DNA of 48,844 bases, from contig NZ_PENZ01000017.1 in assembly GCF_003144395.1 (NCBI RefSeq), forward strand, positions 78,550-127,393, in the 5' to 3' direction. Below the pieces are notes generated by a model that worked only from the letters and a program-made list of their open reading frames with translations, was not told where the DNA came from and searched no databases. Shown here piece by piece: positions 40,334 through 48,683 of the stretch; positions within the stretch are counted from its first letter, which is position 1; each line of letters begins with the position of its first letter. The translations under genes and the position numbers were made by a program. This DNA is from Proteus faecis. GTDB taxonomy: Bacteria > Pseudomonadota > Gammaproteobacteria > Enterobacterales > Enterobacteriaceae.

Positions 40334-40915
40334 ATGAAAAAGCTGATAGTTGGGCTAACCGGCGCCAGCGGTGCAATTTATGGTATACGTTTATTAGAGA
40401 TACTAAAATCTGTGCCATCAGTTGAAACCCATCTAGTGATTAGCCAAGCTGCACGCCGTACTATTTCATTAGAAACCGATTATTCGCTGAAAGATATTTA
40501 TGCTTTAGCGGATGTGATTTATGACGATCGCGATATTGGGGCATCTATCTCTTCTGGTTCATTTCGTGTCAATGGAATGGTCATATTACCTTGCTCTATC
40601 AAAAGCCTATCAGGTATTGTTCATAGTTATACAGATACGTTAGTCACTCGTGCAGCAGATGTTGTACTTAAAGAAGGGCGTAAACTAGTCTTGTGTGTGC
40701 GTGAAACACCACTTCATTTAGGGCATCTACGATTGATGACACAAGCATCTGAACTAGGTGCTGTTATTATGCCACCTGTACCTGCATTCTATTTTCAGCC
40801 TAAAACTATTGATGATATTGTTAATCAAACTGTGAATCGTGTGCTTGATCAGTTTGAGATTGATTTACCTGATGACTTATTTCAACGGTGGGAAGGGGAT
40901 AAGCCTGCTCGCTAA
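40334..40915 (+). CDS. ubiX: Flavin prenyltransferase UbiX
   Basis: Attaches a dimethylallyl group to FMN to give the prenyl-FMN cofactor of the UbiD decarboxylase in ubiquinone synthesis (193 aa). The FMN-binding start is VGLTGASGAIYGIRLLE. Further blocks are ISSGSFRVNGMVILPCSIKSLSGI and LCVRETPLHLGHLRLM, with PPVPAFY near the C-terminus. SD GAGGA upstream of the ATG. It is followed by a long hairpin and not by argT-hisJQMP as in E. coli. Confidence 0.95.
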   Translation: MKKLIVGLTGASGAIYGIRLLEILKSVPSVETHLVISQAARRTISLETDYSLKDIYALADVIYDDRDIGASISSGSFRVNGMVILPCSIKSLSGIVHSYTDTLVTRAADVVLKEGRKLVLCVRETPLHLGHLRLMTQASELGAVIMPPVPAFYFQPKTIDDIVNQTVNRVLDQFEIDLPDDLFQRWEGDKPAR

Positions 40916-40930
40916 AGATATTCGTCATAG

Positions 40931-40968
40931 TTCAAGATGCAACGTAGTCAACAACGTTGCATCTTGAA
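40931..40968. repeat. Long palindrome after ubiX, possible dispersed repeat
   Basis: Arms starting TTCAAGATGCAACG and ending CGTTGCATCTTGAA form a stem of about 15 bp over a short loop. There is no T run. Similar 'ATTCGTCAT-TTCAAG-TGCA' palindromes are common in enterobacterial intergenic DNA, so this may be a short dispersed palindromic repeat. Confidence 0.45.
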
Positions 40969-41028
40969 TTATTTAAAGCATCTATTCAGTAGAGTATTTA
41001 TTCCAACTATTGAGAATAGAAAAAGAGA

Positions 41029-41934
41029 TCATTTTCCTGTGGTAATAATATCTTTTAGTGCCTCTTCTAAGTGTGGGTAACGAAATTCAAAGCCAGCACT
41101 GAGTAATTTTTCAGGTATCGCTTGCTGTCCACCTAACACCAATGTAGCACTTTCTCCCATCACTAGACGTAATACACTTTCAGGAACTGTCATTAAGGCT
41201 GGGCGATTAAACGCTTTTCCTAACAGGCGAGTAAACTCTTTATTTTGTACTGGGTTAGGCGCTGTTAAGTTAAAAGCGCCTTTAGCATCTTGGGTCTTAA
41301 GCAAGAAAACAATTGCACTGACCATATCATCAATATGGATCCACGGCATATATTGTTTTCCACTTCCCAATTTGCCACCTAATCCTAATTTAAAGGGTTT
41401 ACTCATTTTAGGTAGTGCGCCACCGAGAGTTGAAAGTACAATCCCTGTACGCAACAAGCAAACTCGAGTTAATGGTGTTTGAGCTTCAAGCGCAATACGC
41501 TCCCATTTTGCACAAAGCTCATGTGTAAATTCAGGATTTGCAGGTGTCTCTTCTGTGACTCGTGTATCACCTTGATCACCATAAAAACCGACGGCTGAGC
41601 CAGAAATAAAAACAGCGGGTGGGGAGTCGCTAGCATTAATCAAATCAACCAATTTCTGGGTTAAATGACAACGACTATTAACCAGCTTTTGTTTTTGAGA
41701 AGGTGTCCAACGATTATCAGCAATCGGCTCTCCAGCAAGATTAATAACGGCATCAAACTCATTGAGATCCTGTTTATCGTTGAGTTGAGTCCAACAGGTG
41801 ATTTCATTACAAAAATGCGAATAAACTTTTTGAGGCGAACGAGAAAGCACCGTAATGTCATTATTGGCAAGTGCTAGCTCACAAACTAGTGCTTTGCCTA
41901 TTAATCCTGTACCACCAGTGATAAGTATTTTCAT
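41029..41934 (-). CDS. yfcH: TIGR01777-type epimerase YfcH
   Basis: Short-chain dehydrogenase-like protein (301 aa) of the SDR39U1/YfcH family. The NAD(P) loop is ILITGGTGLIGKALV at the N-terminus, FISGSAVGFYGDQGD carries the catalytic Tyr region, and WIHIDDMVSAIVFLL follows. No substrate is known. I chose the ATG at 41934, 6 bases after AGGAGG; a GTG directly before it is too close to that site. It begins a divergent gap to yfcD together with yfcG on the same strand. Confidence 0.92.
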   Translation of the reverse strand: MKILITGGTGLIGKALVCELALANNDITVLSRSPQKVYSHFCNEITCWTQLNDKQDLNEFDAVINLAGEPIADNRWTPSQKQKLVNSRCHLTQKLVDLINASDSPPAVFISGSAVGFYGDQGDTRVTEETPANPEFTHELCAKWERIALEAQTPLTRVCLLRTGIVLSTLGGALPKMSKPFKLGLGGKLGSGKQYMPWIHIDDMVSAIVFLLKTQDAKGAFNLTAPNPVQNKEFTRLLGKAFNRPALMTVPESVLRLVMGESATLVLGGQQAIPEKLLSAGFEFRYPHLEEALKDIITTGK

Positions 41935-42000
41935 CACAATCCTCCTGATCTGCTTGCTTGATAAAGAATAAATATCATCCTGATATATGAATTGATTATA

Positions 42001-42615
42001 TTATCCAAAGATTTTTTTTGTTGCTGGACGCTGATTAATGTTGTTTAGCCATTTATTAATTGCAGGATAATTTGTTAAATCAATATTGTGGTGATCGTGC
42101 AAACGAGCCCATGTATATGTAGCGATATCTGCAATGCTGTACTCTTTTCCACCAAGATAAGGTGATTGCGCTAATCGTTTCTCTAATACGCTATATAGAC
42201 GCTGTGTTTCTTCAGTATAACGCTTAATTGCATAAGGGACTTTTTCTGTGGCATAACGGGTGAAGTGGTGATTTTGTCCTAACATCGGACCAAAACCACC
42301 TACTTGCCAAAACAGCCACTGTAGTTGTGTTGTTTTTTCTCGTAAATGTTGACTGAGTAGTTTGCCACTTTTTTCAGCTAGATAGATAAGAATAGCACCT
42401 GATTCAAAAATAGAGATAGGTTCACCTCCATCAATAGGTGAGTTATCTACAATTGCGGGAATTTTATTATTGGGTGAAATGGCTAAAAATTCAGGTTTAA
42501 ATTGATCGCCTTGACTAATATCGATGCGATGTAACTGATAAGGTATGCCTGTTTCTTCAAGAAAAAGCGTTATTTTTTGGCCATTTGGGGTATCTGCATA
42601 ATATAAGTCAATCAT
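42001..42615 (-). CDS. yfcG: GST-like disulfide-bond oxidoreductase YfcG
   Basis: Glutathione S-transferase family protein (204 aa). The N-terminal thioredoxin-fold domain begins MIDLYYADTPNGQKITLFLE and has the ES glutathione site in SIFESGAILIYLAE. The C-terminal helical domain includes LQWLFWQVGGFGPMLGQNHH and YSIADIATYTW. E. coli YfcG reduces disulfides with bound glutathione disulfide and little GST activity. The ATG at 42615 follows GGAGC. An upstream start four codons earlier lies before that site. Confidence 0.93.
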   Translation of the reverse strand: MIDLYYADTPNGQKITLFLEETGIPYQLHRIDISQGDQFKPEFLAISPNNKIPAIVDNSPIDGGEPISIFESGAILIYLAEKSGKLLSQHLREKTTQLQWLFWQVGGFGPMLGQNHHFTRYATEKVPYAIKRYTEETQRLYSVLEKRLAQSPYLGGKEYSIADIATYTWARLHDHHNIDLTNYPAINKWLNNINQRPATKKIFG

Positions 42616-42813
42616 TAAAAGCTCCAAAATAAAGTAGGCACTAAATACACAACATAATCACAGTCTGCCTTCTAACATCATAAAAAGCAAAAAAGTGCAA
42701 GATGGATAAAATAAGTCACGTATGATTATTGTAGTGGTGAAAAATAGTGATTTTGGTATATTCAGGATAAAAATTACGATCGTTTAGTATCGGTTAAAAA
42801 AGGTTTGTTGAGG

Positions 42814-43356
42814 ATGGAACAAGAAAAGACGGCATTGGTTGAATGGGTTGATATTGTTGATGATAAAAATGAAGTTGTTGCACAAGCAACACGTCAACAA
42901 ATGCGAGCTGAAAATCTAAGACATAGAGCAACTTACATCGTTGTTCATGATGGCATGGGAAAAATTTTGGCACAACGTCGAACTGAAATAAAAGATTTTT
43001 ACCCTGGTTGGTTAGACGCTACTGCGGGTGGTGTGGTTCAACAAGGTGAGAATTTACTTGAAAGTGCGCGTCGTGAAGCAGAAGAAGAGCTAGGTATTGC
43101 TGGAGTCCCATTTGCTGAGCATGGTCAATTTTATTATGATGATGAAAGTTGTCGTGTATGGGGAAGTTTGTTTAGCTGTGTTTCTCATGGGCCTTTCGCT
43201 CTGCAAGCAGAAGAAATTGAGGAAGTATGTTGGCTAACTCCCTCTGAAATTACTGAACGCTGTGATGAATTCACACCTGATTCATTAAAAGCCCTTTCTC
43301 TTTGGTTAACGCGTAACAATAGTACACGTTTAGAAAGTAGGGAAACCGTAGACTAA
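42814..43356 (+). CDS. yfcD: Nudix hydrolase YfcD
   Basis: Nudix hydrolase (180 aa) of the YfcD type, related to isopentenyl-diphosphate isomerases; its substrate is not known. The Nudix box is seen as [20 protein letters not shown] followed by ELG (GX5EX7REUXEEXGU pattern). [30 protein letters not shown] precedes it as in E. coli. The ATG at 42814 gives the family start MEQEK; AAAAGG lies about 11 bases upstream. The 3' end overlaps the 3' end of the convergent LacI-type gene by 4 bases. Confidence 0.92.
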   Translation: MEQEKTALVEWVDIVDDKNEVVAQATRQQMRAENLRHRATYIVVHDGMGKILAQRRTEIKDFYPGWLDATAGGVVQQGENLLESARREAEEELGIAGVPFAEHGQFYYDDESCRVWGSLFSCVSHGPFALQAEEIEEVCWLTPSEITERCDEFTPDSLKALSLWLTRNNSTRLESRETVD

Positions 43357-44399
43357 GGGGTGCTTTGCCCTAACTCAAATCGATAAGCATAGTTGATAAC
43401 GGTATCTTCGAATATAGCGTTATCATCTTCGTCTTTTAAACGATGTAAAAGTGCAATCAGATGTTTTCCTGCTTCTTTTCCCATTTTGTGATAATCAAAA
43501 TGAATTGATGTGAGGGAAGGTGAGATCTGATCGCTATTTTCAGAGCCTTCTAAACAAGCAATGGCCAGATCTTGAGGGATCTTAATCAATCGACGTTGAC
43601 ACTCAAAAATCATACCCAGCGCAATGCTCTCATGACTACAAATAACCGCATCTAGCTCCGGTTGGCGCAATAAAATCTCCGTTAATGCTTGCCGACCGAA
43701 TGCCATAGACGCGGGATCTGGCGTAGTGACACTTTGCTCAGCATTTAAATAATTTTTAAGTAACGCACGTGACCAACCTGTTATTTGCTGGTGGTGCGAG
43801 CGCTGCCCTTGTAACGCACCAATATAACCAATGCAACGCTTTCCTTGAGTGACTAAATGGTTTGTTAAATCATATGCAGCTTGCTCATAAGAACAATCAA
43901 TACTAATAGCCGCTTGCTCATCTGATTGACTGGCAACACTGACAACAGGCACATTGGCATTACTAATATGTAAAAAATGCGTTGGGCTCAGCTGTGAACC
44001 AAAGGCAACTAATGCAGCAGGATTACTTTGCAATAGCATGTTAATCACATCATTGGCTTTATGAGGTTGATGTTCATAGCAACCAACTAAAATTTGATAC
44101 TGATGGCGATTGAGTATTTGTTGTAAAGACTGCATAAAATCTGTACTGGCTCTATCTGTAAAAGAGGGCAACAGGACTGCAATAATATGACTTTGTGCTG
44201 AAGCCAAAGCACCGGCCGAAGCATTAGGAATATAGCCAAGTTCCTCTACTGCTTGATTAACTTTTTCTCGTAATTTATCAGAAACTAGTTCAGGGGTGCG
44301 CAATGCACGAGAGACAGTCATTGAGCCGACTCCTGCATGTTTAGCGACATCTTGTAATGTGACGCGACCTGTATTTCGGCGCTTACGTGTTTTGATCAT
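43353..44399 (-). CDS. LacI/GntR-type repressor of the adjacent PTS
   Basis: LacI-family regulator (348 aa). The helix-turn-helix is [20 protein letters not shown] (about 14-33), followed by the hinge [14 protein letters not shown]. The periplasmic-binding-protein-like sensor starts near residue 70 ([11 protein letters not shown]). It is closest in pattern to the gluconate repressor subgroup (GntR/IdnR). Divergent from the PTS genes. The two palindromes in the gap (44521-44534 and 44555-44568) have the typical central CG of LacI-family operators and are its likely targets. The inducer is unknown. Confidence 0.88.
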   Translation of the reverse strand: MIKTRKRRNTGRVTLQDVAKHAGVGSMTVSRALRTPELVSDKLREKVNQAVEELGYIPNASAGALASAQSHIIAVLLPSFTDRASTDFMQSLQQILNRHQYQILVGCYEHQPHKANDVINMLLQSNPAALVAFGSQLSPTHFLHISNANVPVVSVASQSDEQAAISIDCSYEQAAYDLTNHLVTQGKRCIGYIGALQGQRSHHQQITGWSRALLKNYLNAEQSVTTPDPASMAFGRQALTEILLRQPELDAVICSHESIALGMIFECQRRLIKIPQDLAIACLEGSENSDQISPSLTSIHFDYHKMGKEAGKHLIALLHRLKDEDDNAIFEDTVINYAYRFELGQSTP

Positions 44400-44520
44400 C
44401 TGTAATTATGCTTGCTTAGCCTATTTGATTAACGGCAGATCCTACCTGAAATCTTCCTATTATGCTGAAACAATACAGTGTCAATTGTTGGCATTTTCTG
44501 CAATTAACATTTCATTAAAA

Positions 44521-44534
44521 TGATAGCGCTATCA
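44521..44534. promoter_or_regulatory. LacI-family operator 1
   Basis: TGATAGCGCTATCA, a perfect 14-bp palindrome with central CG, between the repressor and PTS genes. Confidence 0.75.
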
Positions 44535-44554
44535 CAATTACGAATGATCTATCT

Positions 44555-44568
44555 AGATAGCGCTACCA
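44555..44568. promoter_or_regulatory. LacI-family operator 2
   Basis: AGATAGCGCTACCA, a near-copy of operator 1 with centres 34 bases apart (about three helical turns). It also overlaps the palindrome CTATCTAGATAG at 44549-44560. It lies about 60 bases before the IIA start. Confidence 0.65.
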
Positions 44569-44626
44569 TTAATGATTACTATCCTTAATAACAAAGCTCA
44601 AAGAGAGTCTGATCGAGGTTATAAAT

Positions 44627-45070
44627 ATGCTTAAAACGTTATTAACACCGGATGTGGTGCAAGTGATCCCAAACGTTAGTGATTGGCGAGAGGCTGTAAA
44701 AGTGGCGTGTCAGCCATTAATAGATAAAGGCTATATTGAACCTCGTTATATTGATGCAATCTACAAATCACACGAGGAAATAGGTCCATATTATGTATTA
44801 GGTCCTGGGATTGCTATGCCTCATGCGCGCCCCGAAGATGGTGTTAATCAACTTTCACTTGCTTTAACTATTGTTGAGCAAGGTGTTGAGTTTGGTGCAG
44901 ACGAAAACGATCCAGTGAAATTACTGATTGTTTTGGCTGCAACAGATAACGATAGCCATATTAATGCCATTATGAAATTAGCAGAACTTTTTGATAACGA
45001 TACAGATATTCAAAAGCTATTTAATGCGAAAAGCAAAGTGGATGTCTTATCTGTTATCAACAACTATTAA
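44627..45070 (+). CDS. PTS IIA component, mannitol/fructose or ascorbate type
   Basis: Cytoplasmic EIIA (147 aa) that accepts phosphate from HPr. The phosphorylated residue is H66 in LGPGIAMPHARPEDG. Overall likeness is to UlaC-type and fructose/mannitol-type IIA domains. SD GAGG is 8 bases upstream. First of three genes IIA-IIB-IIC with short gaps (29 and 10 bases). The substrate cannot be told from sequence, since no catabolic gene follows. Confidence 0.88.
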   Translation: MLKTLLTPDVVQVIPNVSDWREAVKVACQPLIDKGYIEPRYIDAIYKSHEEIGPYYVLGPGIAMPHARPEDGVNQLSLALTIVEQGVEFGADENDPVKLLIVLAATDNDSHINAIMKLAELFDNDTDIQKLFNAKSKVDVLSVINNY

Positions 45071-45099
45071 TAACAATTTAAATTACCAAGGGGAATATC

Positions 45100-45387
45100 A
45101 TGAAAATTACTGTTGTGTGTGGAAATGGTTTAGGTAGTAGCTTAATGATGGAAATGAGCATCAAAAGCATTTTAAAAGATCTTTCTGTAAATGCTGAAGT
45201 CGATCACGTTGATCTGGGATCAGCAAAAGGTACACCAAGTGATATCTATGTCGGTACGCGTGATATTGCAGAGCAACTTAATTCACAAGCAGTAAATGGA
45301 AAGGTTGTTTCACTGGATAACATGATTGATAAAGTGGCGATGAAAGAGAAGCTTTCAGTCGCGTTACGTGAATTAGGCGCGTTATAA
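45100..45387 (+). CDS. PTS IIB component, ascorbate/galactitol type
   Basis: Small EIIB (95 aa) that passes phosphate to the sugar. The phosphocysteine is C7 in ITVVCGNGLGSSLMMEM, a P-loop typical of the lactose/ascorbate/galactitol IIB superfamily. SD AAGGGGA precedes the ATG. Middle gene of the IIA-IIB-IIC set. Confidence 0.9.
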   Translation: MKITVVCGNGLGSSLMMEMSIKSILKDLSVNAEVDHVDLGSAKGTPSDIYVGTRDIAEQLNSQAVNGKVVSLDNMIDKVAMKEKLSVALRELGAL

Positions 45388-45397
45388 GGAGCCTATC

Positions 45398-46654
45398 ATG
45401 GACTTTTTCCGCTTTCTAATGAGTGATGTGCTTTCAGAGCCAGCTATTTTAGTCGGCTTGATCGCATTGATTGGTTTAATTGCCCAAAAAAAACCAGTTA
45501 CAGAATGTATTAAAGGTACCGTAAAAACCATTATGGGTTTTGTGATTTTAGGTGCGGGTGCTGGTCTTGTGATTAACTCACTGGGTGATTTCTCAACGAT
45601 TTTCCAACATGCATTCGGTATTCAAGGCGTTGTGCCTAATAATGAGGCAATTGTCTCTATTGCACAAAAGAGCTTTGGTAAAGAGATGGCATTAATTATG
45701 TTTTTTGCCATGTTGATTAATATCTTAATTGCACGTTTAACGCCGTGGAAATTTATTTTCTTAACAGGTCACCATACATTATTTATGTCGATGATGGTGG
45801 CGGTTATTTTGGCAACTGCGGGCTTAGAAGGTACAGTATTAGTTGCGGTAGGTTCATTAGTTGTTGGGATTTCAATGGTGTTTTTCCCAGCCATTGCACA
45901 TCCTTATATGAAAAAAATTACTGGCTCCGATGATGTTGCATTAGGACACTTCTCTACTATTTCTTATGTCGTTGCTGGTTTTATCGGTAGTAAATTTGGT
46001 AATAAAGAGCATTCAACAGAAGAGATGAATGTTCCTAAAAGCCTACTATTTTTACGTGATACACCCGTAGCTATTGCTTTCACTATGGGCATTATTTTTA
46101 TCATTACATGTTTATTTGCGGGCGATACTTTTGTTCGTGAAGTCAGTGGTGGTAAAAACTGGTTTATGTTCTCATTGATGCAATCGATAACCTTTGCAGC
46201 AGGGGTTTATATTATTCTGCAAGGTGTGCGTATGGTTATTGCTGAAATTGTTCCCGCATTTAAAGGTATTTCAGATAAGTTAGTACCTAATGCCAAACCC
46301 GCGTTAGATTGCCCAGTAGTATTTCCTTATGCACCAAATGCCGTATTAGTAGGCTTTTTAAGTAGTTTTGCAGCCGGTGTTATTGGCATGTTTATTCTGT
46401 ATGCCTTAGATTGGACAGTGATCATTCCGGGGGTTGTTCCTCATTTCTTTGTGGGCGCAACAGCAGGGGTATTTGGTAATGCAACTGGTGGACGTCGCGG
46501 TGCAATTTTAGGCGCTTTTGTTCAAGGTTTATTAATTACATTCTTACCTGTATTCCTTTTACCAGTACTTGGCGATATCGGTATTGCTAATACCACATTT
46601 AGTGATGCAGACTTTGGTGTTATTGGTATCCTGTTAGGTATTATTGTTCGTTAA
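45398..46654 (+). CDS. PTS IIC component, UlaA-like ascorbate-type permease
   Basis: Membrane permease (418 aa) with about ten hydrophobic helices. UlaA-type features include KGTVKTIMGFVILGAGAGLV near the N-terminus, FLTGHHTLFMSMM (about 121-133) and VPHFFVGATAGVFGNATGGRRGA near the C-terminus. It belongs to the ascorbate-GAT superfamily and is somewhat shorter than E. coli UlaA (465 aa). SD AAGGAG. The operon ends in a strong terminator and lacks ulaD-G-like enzymes, so calling the substrate ascorbate would go beyond the evidence. Confidence 0.88.
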   Translation: MDFFRFLMSDVLSEPAILVGLIALIGLIAQKKPVTECIKGTVKTIMGFVILGAGAGLVINSLGDFSTIFQHAFGIQGVVPNNEAIVSIAQKSFGKEMALIMFFAMLINILIARLTPWKFIFLTGHHTLFMSMMVAVILATAGLEGTVLVAVGSLVVGISMVFFPAIAHPYMKKITGSDDVALGHFSTISYVVAGFIGSKFGNKEHSTEEMNVPKSLLFLRDTPVAIAFTMGIIFIITCLFAGDTFVREVSGGKNWFMFSLMQSITFAAGVYIILQGVRMVIAEIVPAFKGISDKLVPNAKPALDCPVVFPYAPNAVLVGFLSSFAAGVIGMFILYALDWTVIIPGVVPHFFVGATAGVFGNATGGRRGAILGAFVQGLLITFLPVFLLPVLGDIGIANTTFSDADFGVIGILLGIIVR

Positions 46655-46681
46655 TAATATTTATTAATAGAATTTTATTAG

Positions 46682-46715
46682 ATGCCCGACTTTTTAATTA
46701 GTCGGGCATTTTTTT
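46682..46715 (+). terminator. Terminator of the PTS operon
   Basis: ATGCCCGAC/GTCGGGCAT stem, 10-nt loop, then seven T residues. Confidence 0.92.
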
Positions 46716-46919
46716 GTAGAAATACTGTATTTAAATTTTCTATATAGATTCAATCGAATATGAGCAGCGTGTTCCTTATATGTTCAGGAATAAACTGCAT
46801 TTTTACAGAAATTACATCTATAATTCCTTTCCCTTTCTCTCATCATTATCACTTATTTCACTATTTCATTTTTATGAATTTATATGTTTATTTTGTGAAT
46901 AATAATGCTATCATCCTGA

Positions 46920-46950
46920 GTGAATATTCACATTGTGAATATTTTCGCAC
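46920..46950. promoter_or_regulatory. Repeated GTGAATATT elements upstream of the racemase gene
   Basis: GTGAATATTCAC (46920-46931) is a perfect 12-bp palindrome. A second GTGAATATT starts 15 bases later (46935) and ends in TTTCGCAC, and a third half-copy GTGAAT lies at 46895-46900. The set stands 48-100 bases before the gene start and looks like a multi-site operator for an unknown regulator. Confidence 0.4.
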
Positions 46951-46997
46951 CTAATTATAAAAATAGGTTTATCATCACAATCACTAAGGAAAAGAAG

Positions 46998-48221
46998 ATG
47001 TCTTTCGGTATTCGATATCTTGCGTTGTTACCACTTTTTATTATTACTGCTTGTCAACAACCAGTTAATCACAATCCACCAGCGACTGAAACGGCTCAAG
47101 TTCAACCAGCAATCGTGAATAATTCATGGATTGAAATCTCACGTAGTGCGCTCGATTTTAATGTGAAAAAAGTCCAATCACTGTTAGGTGATAAATCCTC
47201 TCTTTGTGCGGTGTTAAAAGGCGATGCATATGGTCATGATTTATCATTAGTTGCACCTGTTATGATTGAAAATAATGTGCAATGCATTGGTGTAACGAAT
47301 AACCAAGAGCTAAAAGAAGTTCGAGATCTAGGATTCCAAGGTCGTTTAATGCGTGTGCGTAATGCCACAGAGCAAGAAATGGCTCAGGCGACAAGCTACA
47401 ACGTGGAAGAATTGATTGGTAACTTAGATATGGCTAAAAAATTAGATACTATTGCTAAACAACAAAATAGAATTATTCCTATTCATTTAGCTTTAAATTC
47501 AGGTGGAATGTCTCGCAATGGGTTAGAAGTTAATAACAACGCAGGGCTTGAAGAGGCGAAGCAAATTGCCCAATTAGCTAACTTAAAAGTGGTTGGCATA
47601 ATGTCTCATTATCCTGAAGAAGATGCTGATAAAGTAAGAGAAGATCTAGCTCGTTTTAAACAGCAATCACAAAAAGTATTGGAAGTTACTGGGCTAAATC
47701 GTCAAGATGTCACTCTGCATATGGCAAATACGTTTGCCACAATTACTGTACCTGAATCATGGCTAGATATGGTGCGTGTAGGCGGAATTTTTTATGGTGA
47801 TACAATTGCAAGTACAGACTACAAACGTGTTATGACGTTTAAATCTAATATTGCTTCAATTAATTATTATCCTAAGGGCAATACTGTTGGTTATGACCGC
47901 ACTTACACATTAAAACGTGACTCTGTGCTAGCGAATATTCCTGTTGGTTATGCAGATGGCTATCGCCGCGTTTTTAGTAATGCAGGACATGCTTTAATTG
48001 GTGGTCAACGTGTGCCTGTTTTAGGTAAAACGTCAATGAATACGGTGATTGTTGATATTACCGATCTTAAAAATATCAAATCAGGGGATGAAGTTGTATT
48101 CTTTGGTAAGCAAGGTAATAGTGAAATTACCGCTGAAGAAGTTGAAGATATTAGTGGTGCACTATTTACAGAGATGTCGATTTTATGGGGTGCAACCAAC
48201 AAACGGGTATTAGTGGATTAA
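46998..48221 (+). CDS. Periplasmic lipoprotein amino-acid racemase (Alr/Bsr family)
   Basis: Pyridoxal-phosphate fold-III racemase (407 aa). The PLP lysine is K74 in [14 protein letters not shown] and the opposing catalytic tyrosine is likely in [15 protein letters not shown]. Unlike housekeeping alanine racemase it has a lipoprotein signal ([11 protein letters not shown], Cys19), so it acts in the envelope. This and blocks such as [18 protein letters not shown] and [12 protein letters not shown] point to the broad-spectrum racemase group (BsrV of Vibrio), which releases non-canonical D-amino acids. I chose the ATG at 46998 with AAGGA at 7 bases. Substrate range is inferred. Confidence 0.85.
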   Translation: MSFGIRYLALLPLFIITACQQPVNHNPPATETAQVQPAIVNNSWIEISRSALDFNVKKVQSLLGDKSSLCAVLKGDAYGHDLSLVAPVMIENNVQCIGVTNNQELKEVRDLGFQGRLMRVRNATEQEMAQATSYNVEELIGNLDMAKKLDTIAKQQNRIIPIHLALNSGGMSRNGLEVNNNAGLEEAKQIAQLANLKVVGIMSHYPEEDADKVREDLARFKQQSQKVLEVTGLNRQDVTLHMANTFATITVPESWLDMVRVGGIFYGDTIASTDYKRVMTFKSNIASINYYPKGNTVGYDRTYTLKRDSVLANIPVGYADGYRRVFSNAGHALIGGQRVPVLGKTSMNTVIVDITDLKNIKSGDEVVFFGKQGNSEITAEEVEDISGALFTEMSILWGATNKRVLVD

Positions 48222-48293
48222 AGTAGGGTGCTTGTAACCACAAAACGCAACAACGTGTCATGAGAAATTGTGGGGGAACTTTCCCCCACAAAG

Positions 48294-48437
48294 CTATTTA
48301 TCGCAAGATAAAGTCGCTTGAACTACTGTATGACCACTACGAATATTGAAAGAGCATAATCTTTCATGTCTAAGTAATGATAAACACAGTGCTGTCATGC
48401 AGACAGCAATCAGCCCTATCAGGGCAAATTTAGTCAT
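48294..48437 (-). CDS. hok: Hok/Gef family type I toxin
   Basis: Small membrane toxin (47 aa). The hydrophobic N-terminus (FALIGLIAVCMTALCLSLL) is followed by RHERLCSFNIRSGHTVVQAT, which carries the LCxxxxRxGxxxVxA pattern of Hok/Gef proteins. When translated it depolarises the inner membrane. AGGAG lies upstream of the ATG. Its start overlaps the stop of the mok frame (AATGA), so translation is expected to depend on mok. The antisense Sok-type promoter reads across this leader on the plus strand. The frame is intact, so the locus may be functional. Confidence 0.88.
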   Translation of the reverse strand: MTKFALIGLIAVCMTALCLSLLRHERLCSFNIRSGHTVVQATLSCDK

Positions 48438-48586
48438 TTCTCTTGACTCTCCTTTTTAAAGGAGACAGAATCGACGTTGTGTGGCGTTGAGACTGCCTCG
48501 GATTTTAATAAAATAGAATTCGGGGCTTTCGTCTTTTTGGCGCTCGCAAATGCTTGAACCAAAATGATCCAAGCACCCACCTGCAT
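48434..48586 (-). CDS. mok: Mok leader frame controlling hok translation
   Basis: Fifty-codon frame from the ATG at 48586 that ends TGA, overlapping the hok ATG. It reads MQVGAWIILVQAFASAKKTK and ends SVSFKKESQEK. In hok/sok systems such a modulator frame is translated first and lets ribosomes reach hok; the antisense RNA blocks it. The matching length, overlap and end position support the call. The same frame is partly conserved in the neighbouring copy (48684-48844). Confidence 0.75.
   Translation of the reverse strand: MQVGAWIILVQAFASAKKTKAPNSILLKSEAVSTPHNVDSVSFKKESQEK
48443..48471 (+). promoter_or_regulatory. Promoter of the Sok-type antisense RNA
   Basis: TTGACT (48443-48448), 17-base spacer and CAGAAT (48466-48471). 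The spacer contains CTCCTTTTTAAAGGAG, whose symmetry also provides the hok ribosome binding site on the other strand. Confidence 0.75.
48478..48538 (+). ncRNA. sok: Sok-type antisense RNA
   Basis: About 61 bases from the predicted start to a Rho-independent end: GCCTCG (48495-48500) pairs with CGGGGC (48521-48526), then TTTCGTCTTTTT. GGGGCTTTCGTCTTT is very close to the 3' end of known Sok RNAs. It is complementary to the mok part of the mok-hok mRNA. Ends are estimates. Confidence 0.7.
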
Positions 48587-48683
48587 ACTAACAGAAATCG
48601 ACCTCATTCCTATCTTTTTTTGAATAAAAACAATATAAATAAACGATTAAAATCAATATGTTAGTTGTTTTTATGTGGGGTGT

